Part shown: in pieces, positions 29,682 through 38,067 of the stretch | How the letters are laid out: each line of letters starts with the position of its first letter | How positions within the stretch are numbered: the first letter of the stretch is position 1 | IMG/VR virus record: IMGVR_UViG_3300044977_000143 | Span: 1-43,251 of that record | Direction: 5' to 3' (one strand) | DNA from: a virus | DNA length: 43,251 nucleotides | Program-made: the position numbers and the translations under genes | The notes under the pieces: model-generated | What the model was told of the DNA's origin: nothing | Database searches by the model: none | Seen by the model: the letters and a program-made list of their open reading frames with translations, nothing else

Positions 29682-30544
29682 TTCCCGACGTGCCCGATCG
29701 ACTTCCCGGTCCTAGCCTCGATCCGTTTCGCGAGATCCTCCCGGATCCGTCCCGCCTCTAAACTTGTGCCCAGCAGAATCGGCTTCGTGATCTCGGCGAA
29801 GCGCGCGATGTTCTCCTCGCGCTGTTTCTGCAGGGCTTTCTTTTTCCGGTCGCGCCACTCACTGAGCGCCGCGAGCATACGGAAGCTTGGATCGGCAATG
29901 TGATCCGGTTTGTTCCGGTTGTATTCAAACTGCGCGATCGCGCGCTCCATCCAGGAATGCGACGGGAGTTTGTCGAAGGTCGCATAAGTCATCGACTTCG
30001 TTGCCAGGTCGATGCCTTCGCAGAACGTCCAGTACATCCCTTTCTCGGGCCACGGGCCGAGGCAATCGAGGTTGGTGCCGGGAACCTTCCACGATTCCCA
30101 CCACTCGCGCGAGCAACCGCCGGCGCCTGGCTCCCAGCGCAAGAGCACCCAGCCTTCTAGCAGCGGCCAGCGCTCGACCCAGCGCATCTCTTTCACGATC
30201 CGCAGGTGTGGGTTTGAAACGTGCATCCCGCGCGGCTTCTCGACCAGAATCGTTTCTTCGTGGCCGCGCGTGCCCGGAATCTTGGTCGAGACCGGGACAA
30301 TTTCCGTCTCTGCGTCGAATTCGAGGCGCCCACAGTCGCGTCCGTCCACTTCCTCGGGATAGTCGAAGAACTCCGCGCCCTGCAGGAAGCGAACTTCCGA
30401 AGCGATGACCGCGAGATAGTTGTTCTCGCCGTAGGGATTGCGGCCGCCGACGTCGCGCAGGAACTTGTACACATCGTCCGTGCACCGGCAGTTTGGCGGA
30501 AATTCGTTGTCGCGCCAGAGGGGGCGTTTGATCGAGGTTTTCAT
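29678..30544 (-). CDS. Conserved-looking phage protein downstream of capsid, function unknown
   Basis: 288 residues. The N-terminus (RPLWRDNEFPPNCRCTDDVY, GGRNPYGENNYLAVI) and the middle (RWVERWPLLEGWVLLRWEPG) resemble a type of protein often encoded just after the phage capsid genes, with an 'NPYGExxYxxV' pattern and tryptophan-rich strands. The last 70 residues are a basic helix (SEWRDRKKKALQKQREENIA). No ribosome-binding site is visible before the ATG. It is separated from the capsid gene by a terminator and an inverted repeat. Function unknown. Confidence 0.65.
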   Translation of the reverse strand: MKTSIKRPLWRDNEFPPNCRCTDDVYKFLRDVGGRNPYGENNYLAVIASEVRFLQGAEFFDYPEEVDGRDCGRLEFDAETEIVPVSTKIPGTRGHEETILVEKPRGMHVSNPHLRIVKEMRWVERWPLLEGWVLLRWEPGAGGCSREWWESWKVPGTNLDCLGPWPEKGMYWTFCEGIDLATKSMTYATFDKLPSHSWMERAIAQFEYNRNKPDHIADPSFRMLAALSEWRDRKKKALQKQREENIARFAEITKPILLGTSLEAGRIREDLAKRIEARTGKSIGHVGN

Positions 30545-30568
30545 GGGATGGGATTGATGGGGAGCTTA

Positions 30569-30636
30569 GAAGATGCAGAGAAGCGAGAAGGTAGACCCTC
30601 CCCCAAGAAATCTGCTAACTCACTCACTGCATCTTC
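30569..30636. repeat. Inverted repeat GAAGATGCAG...CTGCATCTTC
   Basis: Perfect 10-base arms at 30569-30578 and 30627-30636 are separated by 48 bases, in the gap between the capsid terminator and the 288-residue gene. It could be an operator or a leader-RNA structure for the distal genes. No clear promoter was found beside it. The gap 30545-30699 holds nothing else apart from the terminator. Confidence 0.45.
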
Positions 30637-30657
30637 GAAGCGCTCCACGAAAGAAAT

Positions 30658-30685
30658 ACCGGGGCGGCATCGCTACCGCCCCGGT
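30658..30685 (-). terminator. Rho-independent terminator after the capsid gene
   Basis: ACCGGGGCGG and CCGCCCCGGT form a perfect 10-bp GC-rich stem with an 8-base loop, about 15 bases after the capsid stop. In the minus direction it is followed by the T-rich TATTTCTTTC. It would end or attenuate transcription after the most needed product. Confidence 0.8.
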
Positions 30686-30699
30686 GGTGTGGCTTCGTT

Positions 30700-31974
30700 T
30701 TAGTACCCGTAGGCGCTGCCGGCGGGCACTCCGTTGCCGGTGATGACGCCCTGCGCCGCGGCGTTGTCGAGATAGAATTGCTTGAAATCGACAAGGCACG
30801 AGGCGTACTGCAGGTTCGGCGTTCCACCCGCGTTGTAGGTGGAATACACCCTCTGCCCGAAGAACTGCAGCCAATACGGATCGGCGAACTTCACCCGTCC
30901 GAAGCTGTCGGGCACGATCATGTACCACGCTTGCTGATCGGCATGCTGCCCTTCGACGATCAGCTCGCCTTCGAGCGACACCGCCCCGCGGAAGAACGGA
31001 TCGAACCCATCGGCCTTCCCACCTTGCAGCGGGATGTATTCCATGTCGTAGCCGATTTCCTTCAGCGAGTTCACCTGGGTTTCGTGCGTGTACCAGAAGG
31101 TGCCCTTCATCGCGGCTTTCTTGACGCGAGCGTTGCGCTGAAGCTTCAGCAACATGATGGCCGAGCGGGTGATCGGGTTTCCGCCCATGTCGAAGCCGTT
31201 GGCGACGACTTGGGGTGTGGTGGCCCGGTTGATGCCGTGCAGGTTGCCCTGAGTCGAGTAGCTGACCAGGTAGCGCAACCCGTTGATCCAGACCGGGGTG
31301 CCATCGGTCAGGCCGCCGTAGCGAACGATGTCGTTGGCGGCGGATCCCGCCGGAGCAGCGCCCGTGTAGGCGAAGCTGTTCTGGCTGCCGATGAACGCCA
31401 CTTTGTTTTGCAGAGTGAGCGAGCCGCGGGTCAGGTTGCCGGCCGGGTTGACGATGTCAACGGTCTGCCCGATTTCGATGTTGCGGGCGCCGAAGGGCAT
31501 CGTGTTGAGCGTGGCGGTTCCGTTTGCAGGAGCCGCGGCGAGAGTCGCAAGATTGCCGGTGCCATCGGTGTGGAGGCCGATGTCGAGCCAGTTCTTGTGC
31601 ATCTCGGTCAAGTCCGCGAGGGCTTCGTTGACCACGTTGGCGATGGCCACGCCGGCGACCTTCTCGCCGATCAGGGCCACTTCTTCGGTCCAGTTGGTGG
31701 CAACCGAAATACCGGTCGGGGTCACGCCGCCGGCGATCCACTGCGGGGCGCTGCCGAGAGGCGCTGCGCCGCCGTCCGGGTTCACGTAGCGGGAATCGCC
31801 GCCCGCCATCGCGATCTTCTCGACGATACGGAACAAACGATTCGAAACACGGGTCGCGCGGGTGTTGGTGAAGCGCGAAGCCAGGGTGTCGGCGGTGATC
31901 AGCACGGCCGGGATCTGCTCCTGCACGCCCTCCAGCGTCAGGTTCAGCATCTGAAATACATCTAAAGTGGACAT
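30700..31974 (-). CDS. Major capsid protein
   Basis: 424 residues. GGAG lies 8 bases before the ATG. The sequence has the features of an HK97-type capsid protein without a long delta domain: a helical start (LDVFQMLNLTLEGVQEQIPA), an E-loop-like region, the long spine-like helix near TNWTEEVALIGEKVAGVAIA, NVVNEALADLTEMH, and P/A-domain segments (VWINGLRYLVSYSTQGNLHG, AWYMIVPDSFGRVKFADPYW). It is preceded by a scaffold-like gene and followed by a terminator, the expected arrangement for a highly expressed capsid gene. No protease gene is nearby. The call is from pattern and context. Confidence 0.75.
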   Translation of the reverse strand: MSTLDVFQMLNLTLEGVQEQIPAVLITADTLASRFTNTRATRVSNRLFRIVEKIAMAGGDSRYVNPDGGAAPLGSAPQWIAGGVTPTGISVATNWTEEVALIGEKVAGVAIANVVNEALADLTEMHKNWLDIGLHTDGTGNLATLAAAPANGTATLNTMPFGARNIEIGQTVDIVNPAGNLTRGSLTLQNKVAFIGSQNSFAYTGAAPAGSAANDIVRYGGLTDGTPVWINGLRYLVSYSTQGNLHGINRATTPQVVANGFDMGGNPITRSAIMLLKLQRNARVKKAAMKGTFWYTHETQVNSLKEIGYDMEYIPLQGGKADGFDPFFRGAVSLEGELIVEGQHADQQAWYMIVPDSFGRVKFADPYWLQFFGQRVYSTYNAGGTPNLQYASCLVDFKQFYLDNAAAQGVITGNGVPAGSAYGY

Positions 31975-31997
31975 GAGGTTTTCTCCGTTGTGGGTGG

Positions 31998-32019
31998 GCG
32001 CAGAGTACCGGCTCCGCGC
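31998..32019 (-). other. Hairpin just upstream of the capsid gene
   Basis: GCGCGGAG and CTCTGCGC (minus strand) form an 8-bp stem with one G-U pair and a six-base loop, between the scaffold stop and the capsid ribosome-binding site. No T-tract follows, so it is not a standard terminator. It may stabilise or process the capsid message. Confidence 0.35.
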
Positions 32020-32032
32020 AGGGCTTCAGGCC

Positions 32033-33601
32033 TCACACAGCCGTGGGCAGCTTCTTCAACTGGGTGATTGCTTCCCAGTACTCCCGGCTTCCGACTTCCG
32101 CGTTCGGGTTCTTGGCCCGCGCCATGTCGAGCGCCTTCTTGCCGATGTCTTCAGAAGAGGTCGCTGCCGGGTGAGTCTGCACGGTGGTTCCGGTGGTACG
32201 CGGTTCCATCGCGCTTGCCGTCGACTGTGAGTCGATTTTGTCTTGTCGGGCTTTGTTCGCGTCGACGACTGGTGCGCCGATCTGCCCGACGACGGTTTCG
32301 AGAATCTTGACGACTCTCTCCGCCATGTACTGTTTGTTGAGGGCCACTCGCCGCTGCTCGTAATCAGGAGCATTGGGAGACAGAAGATCGCGCTGTTGCT
32401 GGTAGAGATTGTTGTTCACCATCTGGCCGACCAGCTTCGACCAAACGGTTTCTGCCACTAAAGTCTTCAACTCCGCCGAGAGCGCGGTTTTGTCGAGGAA
32501 GTCCTTGATAATCGGGGCCACGTACTTGTCGGTCTGGCTGATGATCCGCTCTTCCTTCTGATCGAGCGCGGCCTGGGTGGTCTTGGCGTCGCGTTCCTTG
32601 GACTCTTTCTCGATCTTGTCGGCGCGAGCGAGTTTCTCCTGCACGTCCTTCGGCAGTTTGGCGACGTCGGCCGTTCCGTCTGCGCCCGGTTTCTTGTAGC
32701 CGCCTTTAATGAAGTTGCCGAGAAATTCCGCGGCTCCCTTCAGGTCAGTGGCGAAGGCTTTGTCTTCGTCCGTCGTCGCGGCTTTCAACATCATGTCGGC
32801 GAGTTCGACGATCTTCTGGTCGCGCACAGCCGCGGAGTAATCGATCAACTTGCCGATGGATCCGTCGTTTTTGAACGCGCCCGGAATATCAGGATCCGGA
32901 ATCGGTTGGCCTTTCTCGTCCCGGATGAACGACATCGGAACCAGGGTCTCCATCATGAACTTGTCGAAGTCCTGCACCGTCTGCACGGCGGGCAGTTGGG
33001 TTTCGAGGAGCTGGAAGTTTGCGTTGCCCTGCAGCGCCACATCGAGCGCTTCTAGGCTCGGCACACGTTCGAGGAATTGCGCGGTCTGCGCGGCCAGGCG
33101 AGCGTTCGCGGTCAGGGTTTCGACCGACAGGCCTTTCTCCTTGAGGAATTCCTGCACGGCGGCGGGCGCGTCGGTGAGCGCGGCGGCGATCTTCTCGGCG
33201 GGCAGCGGACCCATCTTGTCGAGTGGGTTCGGCTCGGCCGCGGGCTTCGTCTCAGCCGCTGCGGGTTTCGTCTCGCCTTCGGTCTTGGGCGGTTCAGCAA
33301 CCGCAGGTTTCGTCTCGGTGGGCGTTGCCGCGGCCGGCTTCACTTCTGCAGCGGGCTTGGTAAGAGATTTCTCCGCGTCGGCGGCGGCCTTCGACACAAT
33401 CTCAGAGAGCGATGGCGCGGCCGGTGCTGCTGCAGGCGCTGCGGGTTCGGCGGCCGGCGCTGCTGCCGGTGCTGGATCGGGCGAGGAAGCGGGAGCGCTT
33501 GGTGCGGCTGCCGGCGCTGGGTCAGCTACAGCCCCAGCGGCGAAAAACAACGTACCGCTGTAGAGAAACCAGTGCAACAACTTGCTGATGAGTAAGTTCA
33601 T
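32033..33601 (-). CDS. Scaffold-like protein with N-terminal hydrophobic leader
   Basis: 522 residues. AAAGGA lies 7 bases before the ATG. It lies directly upstream of the capsid gene, the standard place for a scaffolding protein. Residues 1-27 are hydrophobic (LLHWFLYSGTLFFAAGAVAD) and look like a signal sequence. Residues 28-150 are Ala/Pro/Lys-rich and disordered. The rest is helical and charged (ARADKIEKESKERDAKTTQA, EERIISQTDKYVAPIIKDFL), ending with GSREYWEAITQLKKL. Acidic, helical and low in aromatics, it fits a scaffold that leaves or is digested. The hydrophobic leader is unusual for one. Confidence 0.65.
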   Translation of the reverse strand: MNLLISKLLHWFLYSGTLFFAAGAVADPAPAAAPSAPASSPDPAPAAAPAAEPAAPAAAPAAPSLSEIVSKAAADAEKSLTKPAAEVKPAAATPTETKPAVAEPPKTEGETKPAAAETKPAAEPNPLDKMGPLPAEKIAAALTDAPAAVQEFLKEKGLSVETLTANARLAAQTAQFLERVPSLEALDVALQGNANFQLLETQLPAVQTVQDFDKFMMETLVPMSFIRDEKGQPIPDPDIPGAFKNDGSIGKLIDYSAAVRDQKIVELADMMLKAATTDEDKAFATDLKGAAEFLGNFIKGGYKKPGADGTADVAKLPKDVQEKLARADKIEKESKERDAKTTQAALDQKEERIISQTDKYVAPIIKDFLDKTALSAELKTLVAETVWSKLVGQMVNNNLYQQQRDLLSPNAPDYEQRRVALNKQYMAERVVKILETVVGQIGAPVVDANKARQDKIDSQSTASAMEPRTTGTTVQTHPAATSSEDIGKKALDMARAKNPNAEVGSREYWEAITQLKKLPTAV

Positions 33602-33638
33602 GGGATTGTCCTTTGGGTTGTGCTTTGGGTGTGGTGCT

Positions 33639-33860
33639 TTAGGCTTTCTTCAGTTGCCCGTCACTCCACGCATCGAGCGCGGGGTGCTTGTTGAACTCGA
33701 TTCGGCCGGGCAGTGGCGCGGGCAAATTCACGATTGAGACGCGGCCATAGGTGCGAATCAGTCCGTGCGCGACGCGGAGTGGGGCAGGGCTCCACACCAT
33801 GCCGTTCATGTTCAGCGTCCACTGCGTCTTACGGATTTGCTTCTTGTCTTTGTCAGGCAT
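33639..33860 (-). CDS. Small protein with QWxLNMN motif, function unknown
   Basis: 73 residues, starting six bases after the portal stop, without a clear ribosome-binding site. The basic N-terminus contains IRKTQWTLNMNGM, which closely matches KRKAQWALNMNK at the end of a small protein upstream of the portal. The remainder is beta-rich (GRVSIVNLPAPLPGRIEFN) and ends in a charged helix. The shared segment suggests a common binding partner. No family is recognised. Confidence 0.6.
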   Translation of the reverse strand: MPDKDKKQIRKTQWTLNMNGMVWSPAPLRVAHGLIRTYGRVSIVNLPAPLPGRIEFNKHPALDAWSDGQLKKA

Positions 33861-33866
33861 GGCGCA

Positions 33867-36383
33867 TCACATGATCGACATTGGTGCTGGTCCGGCGCCG
33901 GGCTGGGGTGGCACTGGCCCTGGTGTTGGCGCTCCTGCGGGCGGTCCCGGCGCGTTCGGCGCATCCGGACCGGCCGTCGCGCCTCCTCCACCTGGTCCGG
34001 GCATCGGCGGCGCCATCGCGGCCTGCTGCATCTCGCGCAGCTTCTCGAGATAAAGCATCAGGTTGTCGAAGCCTTCTGGGAAGTCCTTCAGCAACTGGCC
34101 GCCCTCCTTGAGGCCGTACACCACCACAACTTCGATCGCCTGGTCCCAGTAATCTTTGAGGAGGTCTGGGTTCGGCTGCACGCTGCACTGCTTGATCTGG
34201 ATCGGTGGGCCGCCCGGGACAAGGGGATTCGGCATGTCCACCGGTACCGGCTCTTGCTCGATCAGCTTCGCCACATCGGTCTGCACCCAGCGCCGCGCGT
34301 CCTCTTCCGGCAACTGCATGTCGGGAGGCCCGAGGTAGCGGATCATCTGCCGGCGATTCTGGTAGTTGTTCAGAATCTCCATCAATATCGGGTTCTCTTT
34401 GCCGCGCGAGAGCACGAACTCGATCATCTTCATGTAGAGATCGCGTTGTTGTTCGAAGCCCATCGGGTAAGCCTGGTCGGCTTCGGGGTGGGCGTGGGCT
34501 TTGCCGGCGAGATCGGCGAGGCGGATGGGAGCGTTCCTAAAGTCGGGTGAGTCTTCGTCCTGGATCACGTCGTAGACGTCGTCAACGGCGTTTTGCGCGA
34601 AGCAGTCGACGCTCAACATCGAGGCGTGCGCGGTTTCCTGCCGGATCTGGTCCCAATCGCCCCACAGCACGCCCATGGCGACGCGCAGGGCTTGCTCCTG
34701 GCCCTTGGCGGTGTCGATGTCTTTCTGAGTGCCGCCGTAGGTCTGGGGAACGATGCGGGTCAGGAGTTGGATCGCCATCTTCAGCGATTCCGATCGTTTG
34801 AAGACTTCACCGGAGATTTCCGTCTTCAGTTGCATGAAGACGTCATTCATCGAGCGCCCGTCGTCTTTCGACATCGGGATGCCGAGCATGCGGCCGGGCG
34901 GGAGATGTTGATTGTTCAACTGGCTGCCCACCAGCTTCATGTTGTAGATCAGCGGGCCGCAGGCGATGCGATCGCAATACTCCTGCAGCGTGTTCTCGTT
35001 GTCGTTGATCTCGTCCTGAATCGGCATGGCCGGCTGGACGCGCGAGGGCGGGTAGAGTCCGAGATCGGTGCGGAGTCCGGCCCAACTCCATTCCTTGTGC
35101 ATGGCGCACTTGCGGCCGTCGAGCGGATCGTCGCCGAGAGTGGCGAGGCACAATCCTTCCGGGAAAGCGTCGTGCATCTTCTTCGCATCGTCCCGGTTGT
35201 CGAGGTAGTCGTAGGAATCGGGCTGGTAGAACGTGCGGTGATAGGTGGGGAGTTGCTGCGGCGTGATGATGCCGCGCTGAATGCTGGGGGAAAGAGCGCG
35301 CATACGCGCAATCCGCTCCGTTTCCCCCTCTGGTGAAGTCGAGTCGGCGCCTTTCTTGACCAGGTCCCAGGCGTCCGGGTACATGCCGCGCAACGCACCA
35401 GAAAAGATTTCACACTCCAGATCGATCAGCGGCGTATTCAGCAGCGGGTAGGCGCTGTCGGCCCGCGCCATGGGCATCGCATCGACCTGCAGCACGTGGA
35501 AGATCGATTGCTGGACTTGCCCTTTAACAACCTTCTTTTTTCCGGTCACCACTGGCATGTTCGCGGTGATGCCAGGGAAGAAGTGTTGCGAGCCGAGAGG
35601 CGCGCCACAGCCGGCACAGGTGGTTCCCGCGGGCTCCTGCATATCGCCCGTGATTTCGGTCGGGTTGTCGGTGCCGCAGTTTGGGCAGGAATAGCGGTGG
35701 GGAACGACTTGCTGCGCTCGCCAGTCGATGACGTCTTCATAGACCGGCTCGCACAGCCGCTCATCCATCGTCCAGCGCGTGTGGCGGAAGTAGCTGCCGG
35801 CGTAGAAGAAAGCCTTGAGCTGCTGCTCTAGCATCTGGCTTTCGTTGTTTTGCCGGCCGATCATGCGAGCCGCGCGGCTCCGGGTCTCGGCGGCGCGGTT
35901 GTCGAGATCGTCTTCGGCGTTGTCGGGCCACCACTCCACGCGCGGAATCGAGGCTTTCAGGACGGAGACGTAAACGCCTTCGAGGAACTGGATGTAGTTG
36001 TGGGAATACTGGTAGAGGTTCGCCAGGTTGGCGGCGTTGTTCGCATCGGCCAGGCCTCCGGAGAAGGTCGACGACATGAACGGGTTGTAATAGGAGTTGG
36101 TGTAGGGATCGAGGATGACGAACTGGTTGTCTTTCGAATACTCGATCGCCTTCAGCGTGTCGCGGATCTTCATGCGGCGCTGAATCGCCCAGCTCTCTTT
36201 GAGCTCCCGCCGGATGGTGATCAGGTTGCGACACACGTCCGACTTCAACCCCATGGCGTCGAGCCGCTCCTGGATCTTGCCGCGGGCGGGATTCGAGCGG
36301 GCAGGCTCCGCCGACTGCTTGTATTGGCTGGGATCGATCGGAGGCTTCGAGAAAAGCCCGTTAGGTTGTGGGGTGAGACCCAT
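33867..36383 (-). CDS. Portal protein with embedded zinc ribbon
   Basis: 838 residues, a plausible length for a podovirus-type portal. The wing and stem regions are suggested by MKIRDTLKAIEYSKDNQFVI, NYIQFLEGVYVSVLKASIPR, PVVTGKKKVVKGQ, EISGEVFKRSESLKMAIQLL and VPQTYGGTQKDIDTAKGQEQ, the last two typical of portal helices before the crown. A zinc ribbon is formed by C233, C236, C256 and C259 (CPNCG, CAGCG). The last 60 residues are Pro/Gly/Ala-rich and disordered. It heads the portal-scaffold-capsid set. The A of its ATG is also the last base of the preceding small gene's TAA, and no ribosome-binding site is seen, so re-initiation is likely. Confidence 0.8.
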   Translation of the reverse strand: MGLTPQPNGLFSKPPIDPSQYKQSAEPARSNPARGKIQERLDAMGLKSDVCRNLITIRRELKESWAIQRRMKIRDTLKAIEYSKDNQFVILDPYTNSYYNPFMSSTFSGGLADANNAANLANLYQYSHNYIQFLEGVYVSVLKASIPRVEWWPDNAEDDLDNRAAETRSRAARMIGRQNNESQMLEQQLKAFFYAGSYFRHTRWTMDERLCEPVYEDVIDWRAQQVVPHRYSCPNCGTDNPTEITGDMQEPAGTTCAGCGAPLGSQHFFPGITANMPVVTGKKKVVKGQVQQSIFHVLQVDAMPMARADSAYPLLNTPLIDLECEIFSGALRGMYPDAWDLVKKGADSTSPEGETERIARMRALSPSIQRGIITPQQLPTYHRTFYQPDSYDYLDNRDDAKKMHDAFPEGLCLATLGDDPLDGRKCAMHKEWSWAGLRTDLGLYPPSRVQPAMPIQDEINDNENTLQEYCDRIACGPLIYNMKLVGSQLNNQHLPPGRMLGIPMSKDDGRSMNDVFMQLKTEISGEVFKRSESLKMAIQLLTRIVPQTYGGTQKDIDTAKGQEQALRVAMGVLWGDWDQIRQETAHASMLSVDCFAQNAVDDVYDVIQDEDSPDFRNAPIRLADLAGKAHAHPEADQAYPMGFEQQRDLYMKMIEFVLSRGKENPILMEILNNYQNRRQMIRYLGPPDMQLPEEDARRWVQTDVAKLIEQEPVPVDMPNPLVPGGPPIQIKQCSVQPNPDLLKDYWDQAIEVVVVYGLKEGGQLLKDFPEGFDNLMLYLEKLREMQQAAMAPPMPGPGGGGATAGPDAPNAPGPPAGAPTPGPVPPQPGAGPAPMSIM

Positions 36384-36556
36384 TAGAAAATGAATTGGTG
36401 CGGCCCAGTGTTGGGTCCAGAACTCGGCGTTATCTGGACGACTGTGTCATGTAAAGAGCGTGCTGGTCTCCGCACCAAACCCTTGCGATACACCGCTTCA
36501 TCCGGGCCGATGGTGTCGTGCTCCGGATGCGCGGGATCAAACAGAACGGTCCACAT
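36383..36556 (-). CDS. 57-residue protein directly upstream of the portal
   Basis: Read by eye from the gap before the portal. The ATG at 36556 has AAGAGAA about 9 bases upstream, and the TAA shares one base with the portal ATG. The product begins MWTVLFDPAHPEHDTIGPDE and ends TGPHQFIF; it is His/Pro-rich with a hydrophobic start. It fills the gap without spacing and follows the overlapping style of its neighbours, which supports it being real. Function unknown. Confidence 0.6.
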   Translation of the reverse strand: MWTVLFDPAHPEHDTIGPDEAVYRKGLVRRPARSLHDTVVQITPSSGPNTGPHQFIF

Positions 36557-36574
36557 GGCGAGCGTTCTCTTGAA

Positions 36575-36880
36575 CTAGGACTTCCGGCGCAACTGATGCA
36601 GCGGGTGGCTGGGAGGAACCGGTTCGGTGGGCTCTCCGCCTTCCATGTCCATCGAGCCGCCTTTGCCTTCGTGGGCGTCCATCAGGTTGTCGATGTGCTT
36701 GTGCAGGTCGGCCCTGTCGCCGTGGGAGAAGAGTTTCTCGTTCTTCTCGTCGTCGCCCGTGGGCATCGCGATCTCGCCCTTCTCCCCCGAGTCCATGACC
36801 GGGTTGTGCCGCACTTGGTAATGCGTGCCGGCTTTCGGTTCGATCGAGATGTTGTGAAACTTCTTGTTCTTCTTCGCCAT
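36575..36880 (-). CDS. Small charged protein ending in HPLxxLRxK tag
   Basis: 101 residues. GGAG lies 8 bases before the ATG. The N-terminus is lysine-rich (MAKKNKKFHNISIEPK), the middle is acidic and His-rich (HGDRADLHKHIDNLMDAHEG), and residues 91-101 are SHPLHQLRRKS. That ending is shared, with small changes, by three other small proteins within 2.5 kb. No fold is recognised; it looks largely disordered. Confidence 0.7.
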   Translation of the reverse strand: MAKKNKKFHNISIEPKAGTHYQVRHNPVMDSGEKGEIAMPTGDDEKNEKLFSHGDRADLHKHIDNLMDAHEGKGGSMDMEGGEPTEPVPPSHPLHQLRRKS

Positions 36881-36891
36881 GTGAAAGTCTC

Positions 36892-37302
36892 CTAGGCCGT
36901 CGCCGGGGTTCTGCTCTTATCGAGTACCTCTTCGAGTCGCTTCGCTGCTTCAGCCCGCAGCATGGCTTCGTGCCCGGCCGCGGCTTCTCGCTCCGCCTTC
37001 TCCATCTGTGACATCGAGGTCAGCTCGATGTGTTTGCGGATGGCGCTCGGGCGCGTCCCGACTTCAGCGATCACTTTGCTGATTCCGGTCAGTTCCTCGG
37101 GCGCGGCTGCCGGCGTCGTCGCCGCAGAGTCATCCGGTTTCTGTGCGAAGCGCGGGTCCAGGTGGAAGCCGGTCGAGCGGAAGTTGATCTCATCCACCAC
37201 GCGGGCATGCGCGAGCTTGGTCTCGGCCAGTTCTTTCTTGAGTTCAAGGATCTGCTGTTCGCGGTCCTCGAAGCGCGCGCGGGATACGAAAGGCCACTTC
37301 AT
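36892..37302 (-). CDS. Small coiled-coil protein, function unknown
   Basis: 136 residues, starting with an ATGA overlap. Residues 10-45 (RFEDREQQILELKKELAETK) and 95-130 (EKAEREAAAGHEAMLRAEAA) are charged amphipathic helices, joined by an Ala/Pro/Thr linker and a short helix (GISKVIAEVG). It is probably an assembly or head-completion factor given its place before the portal. No family is recognised. Confidence 0.65.
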   Translation of the reverse strand: MKWPFVSRARFEDREQQILELKKELAETKLAHARVVDEINFRSTGFHLDPRFAQKPDDSAATTPAAAPEELTGISKVIAEVGTRPSAIRKHIELTSMSQMEKAEREAAAGHEAMLRAEAAKRLEEVLDKSRTPATA

Positions 37303-37478
37303 GCCTTAGTCTCCGGTTTGGGAACGAGCTTGATCGTTACCTCGCGTCGCGGCTTCCAGTTCGGCTTTGGCAGTGCGAAGAGCATCCTTCGACCGTACAA
37401 GTCGTTCACCGAGTTCACCGCCTCGGTGACCAGGTCCGCGAGCTCCTGCGGCGTCGGTGATGTTTTCGCTACGACCAT
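37299..37478 (-). CDS. 59-residue protein, function unknown
   Basis: Read by eye from a gap in the open-frame pattern. The ATG at 37478 overlaps the end of the preceding gene by 10 bases, and the TGA overlaps the next ATG (ATGA). The product (TPQELADLVTEAVNSVNDLY, then basic PKPNWKPRREVTIKLVPKP) has an N-terminal helix and a basic beta tail. Overlaps at both ends and GC-rich third positions support a real gene. Confidence 0.6.
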   Translation of the reverse strand: MVVAKTSPTPQELADLVTEAVNSVNDLYGRRMLFALPKPNWKPRREVTIKLVPKPETKA

Positions 37479-37852
37479 TCCGTCACTTGGACGTTTGTGG
37501 CGGTCGAGGTTGCGCTCACCAGCTTTGCGTAAGGCGTGGCAGGAATCGAGTTCCCAGCCGGATCCGTCATCGCCGGCGCCGCCACACCTGCCTTTGACCG
37601 CCAGGAGTTGTCGCCGATCGACCAGATCAGACCAGGAGGCAACCCGTACTGCGTGACGTAGCCATCGTCGGGCAGCGTGAGGATCAGCCCTTGCGGCGCG
37701 TAGGTGTCACTGGTGCCTTCCGGCGGGCATTCGGTGATCTCGACGTACTTGGCGAACTTCGACGCGCTGATCAGCGCAAGCGCGCCGCCGGCCGCGGCTA
37801 TGGCAACGACTGTGCGCTTCGGGTTCGATTGTCTGGTGGTGGGTTCCGTCAT
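37469..37852 (-). CDS. Small protein with N-terminal membrane segment
   Basis: 127 residues. GGGAG lies 7 bases before the ATG. Residues 12-32 (RTVVAIAAAGGALALISASK) form one hydrophobic segment after a basic start, so it is either membrane-anchored or weakly secreted. The rest is a compact beta-rich domain (LTLPDDGYVTQYGLPPGLIW) with one cysteine. No family is recognised. It lies within the small-gene cluster upstream of the portal. Confidence 0.65.
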   Translation of the reverse strand: MTEPTTRQSNPKRTVVAIAAAGGALALISASKFAKYVEITECPPEGTSDTYAPQGLILTLPDDGYVTQYGLPPGLIWSIGDNSWRSKAGVAAPAMTDPAGNSIPATPYAKLVSATSTATNVQVTEWS

Positions 37853-37868
37853 TTACATTCTCCCAGAG

Positions 37869-38063
37869 TTACATGCGGCGAGGCTTGGCGCGCAGTTTGT
37901 TGAGCGGGTGATCCTGGTACTCGGTCTTGCCGTGTTTGGCGGCGTCGGCTTCGCTGGCTGCGATAGCGATCGCTTGCGCGGGGTTCGTCACCAGCGGGCC
38001 ATTCTTCGAGCCGGAGTGCAGTTGGCCTGCTTTGAACTTCGGCATGACTTCACTAGCTGGCAT
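37869..38063 (-). CDS. Small DUF6496-like protein with C-terminal HPLxxLRAKPRR tag
   Basis: 64 residues. VMPKFKAGQLHSGSKNGPLV followed by TNPAQAIAIAASEA is the pattern I associate with the short DUF6496 family of phage and bacterial proteins of unknown function. Residues 51-64 are DHPLNKLRAKPRRM, the shared tag at the very C-terminus. It starts four bases after the stop of its neighbour, which carries the same tag near its own N-terminus. Confidence 0.7.
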   Translation of the reverse strand: MPASEVMPKFKAGQLHSGSKNGPLVTNPAQAIAIAASEADAAKHGKTEYQDHPLNKLRAKPRRM

Positions 38064-38067
38064 GCGA

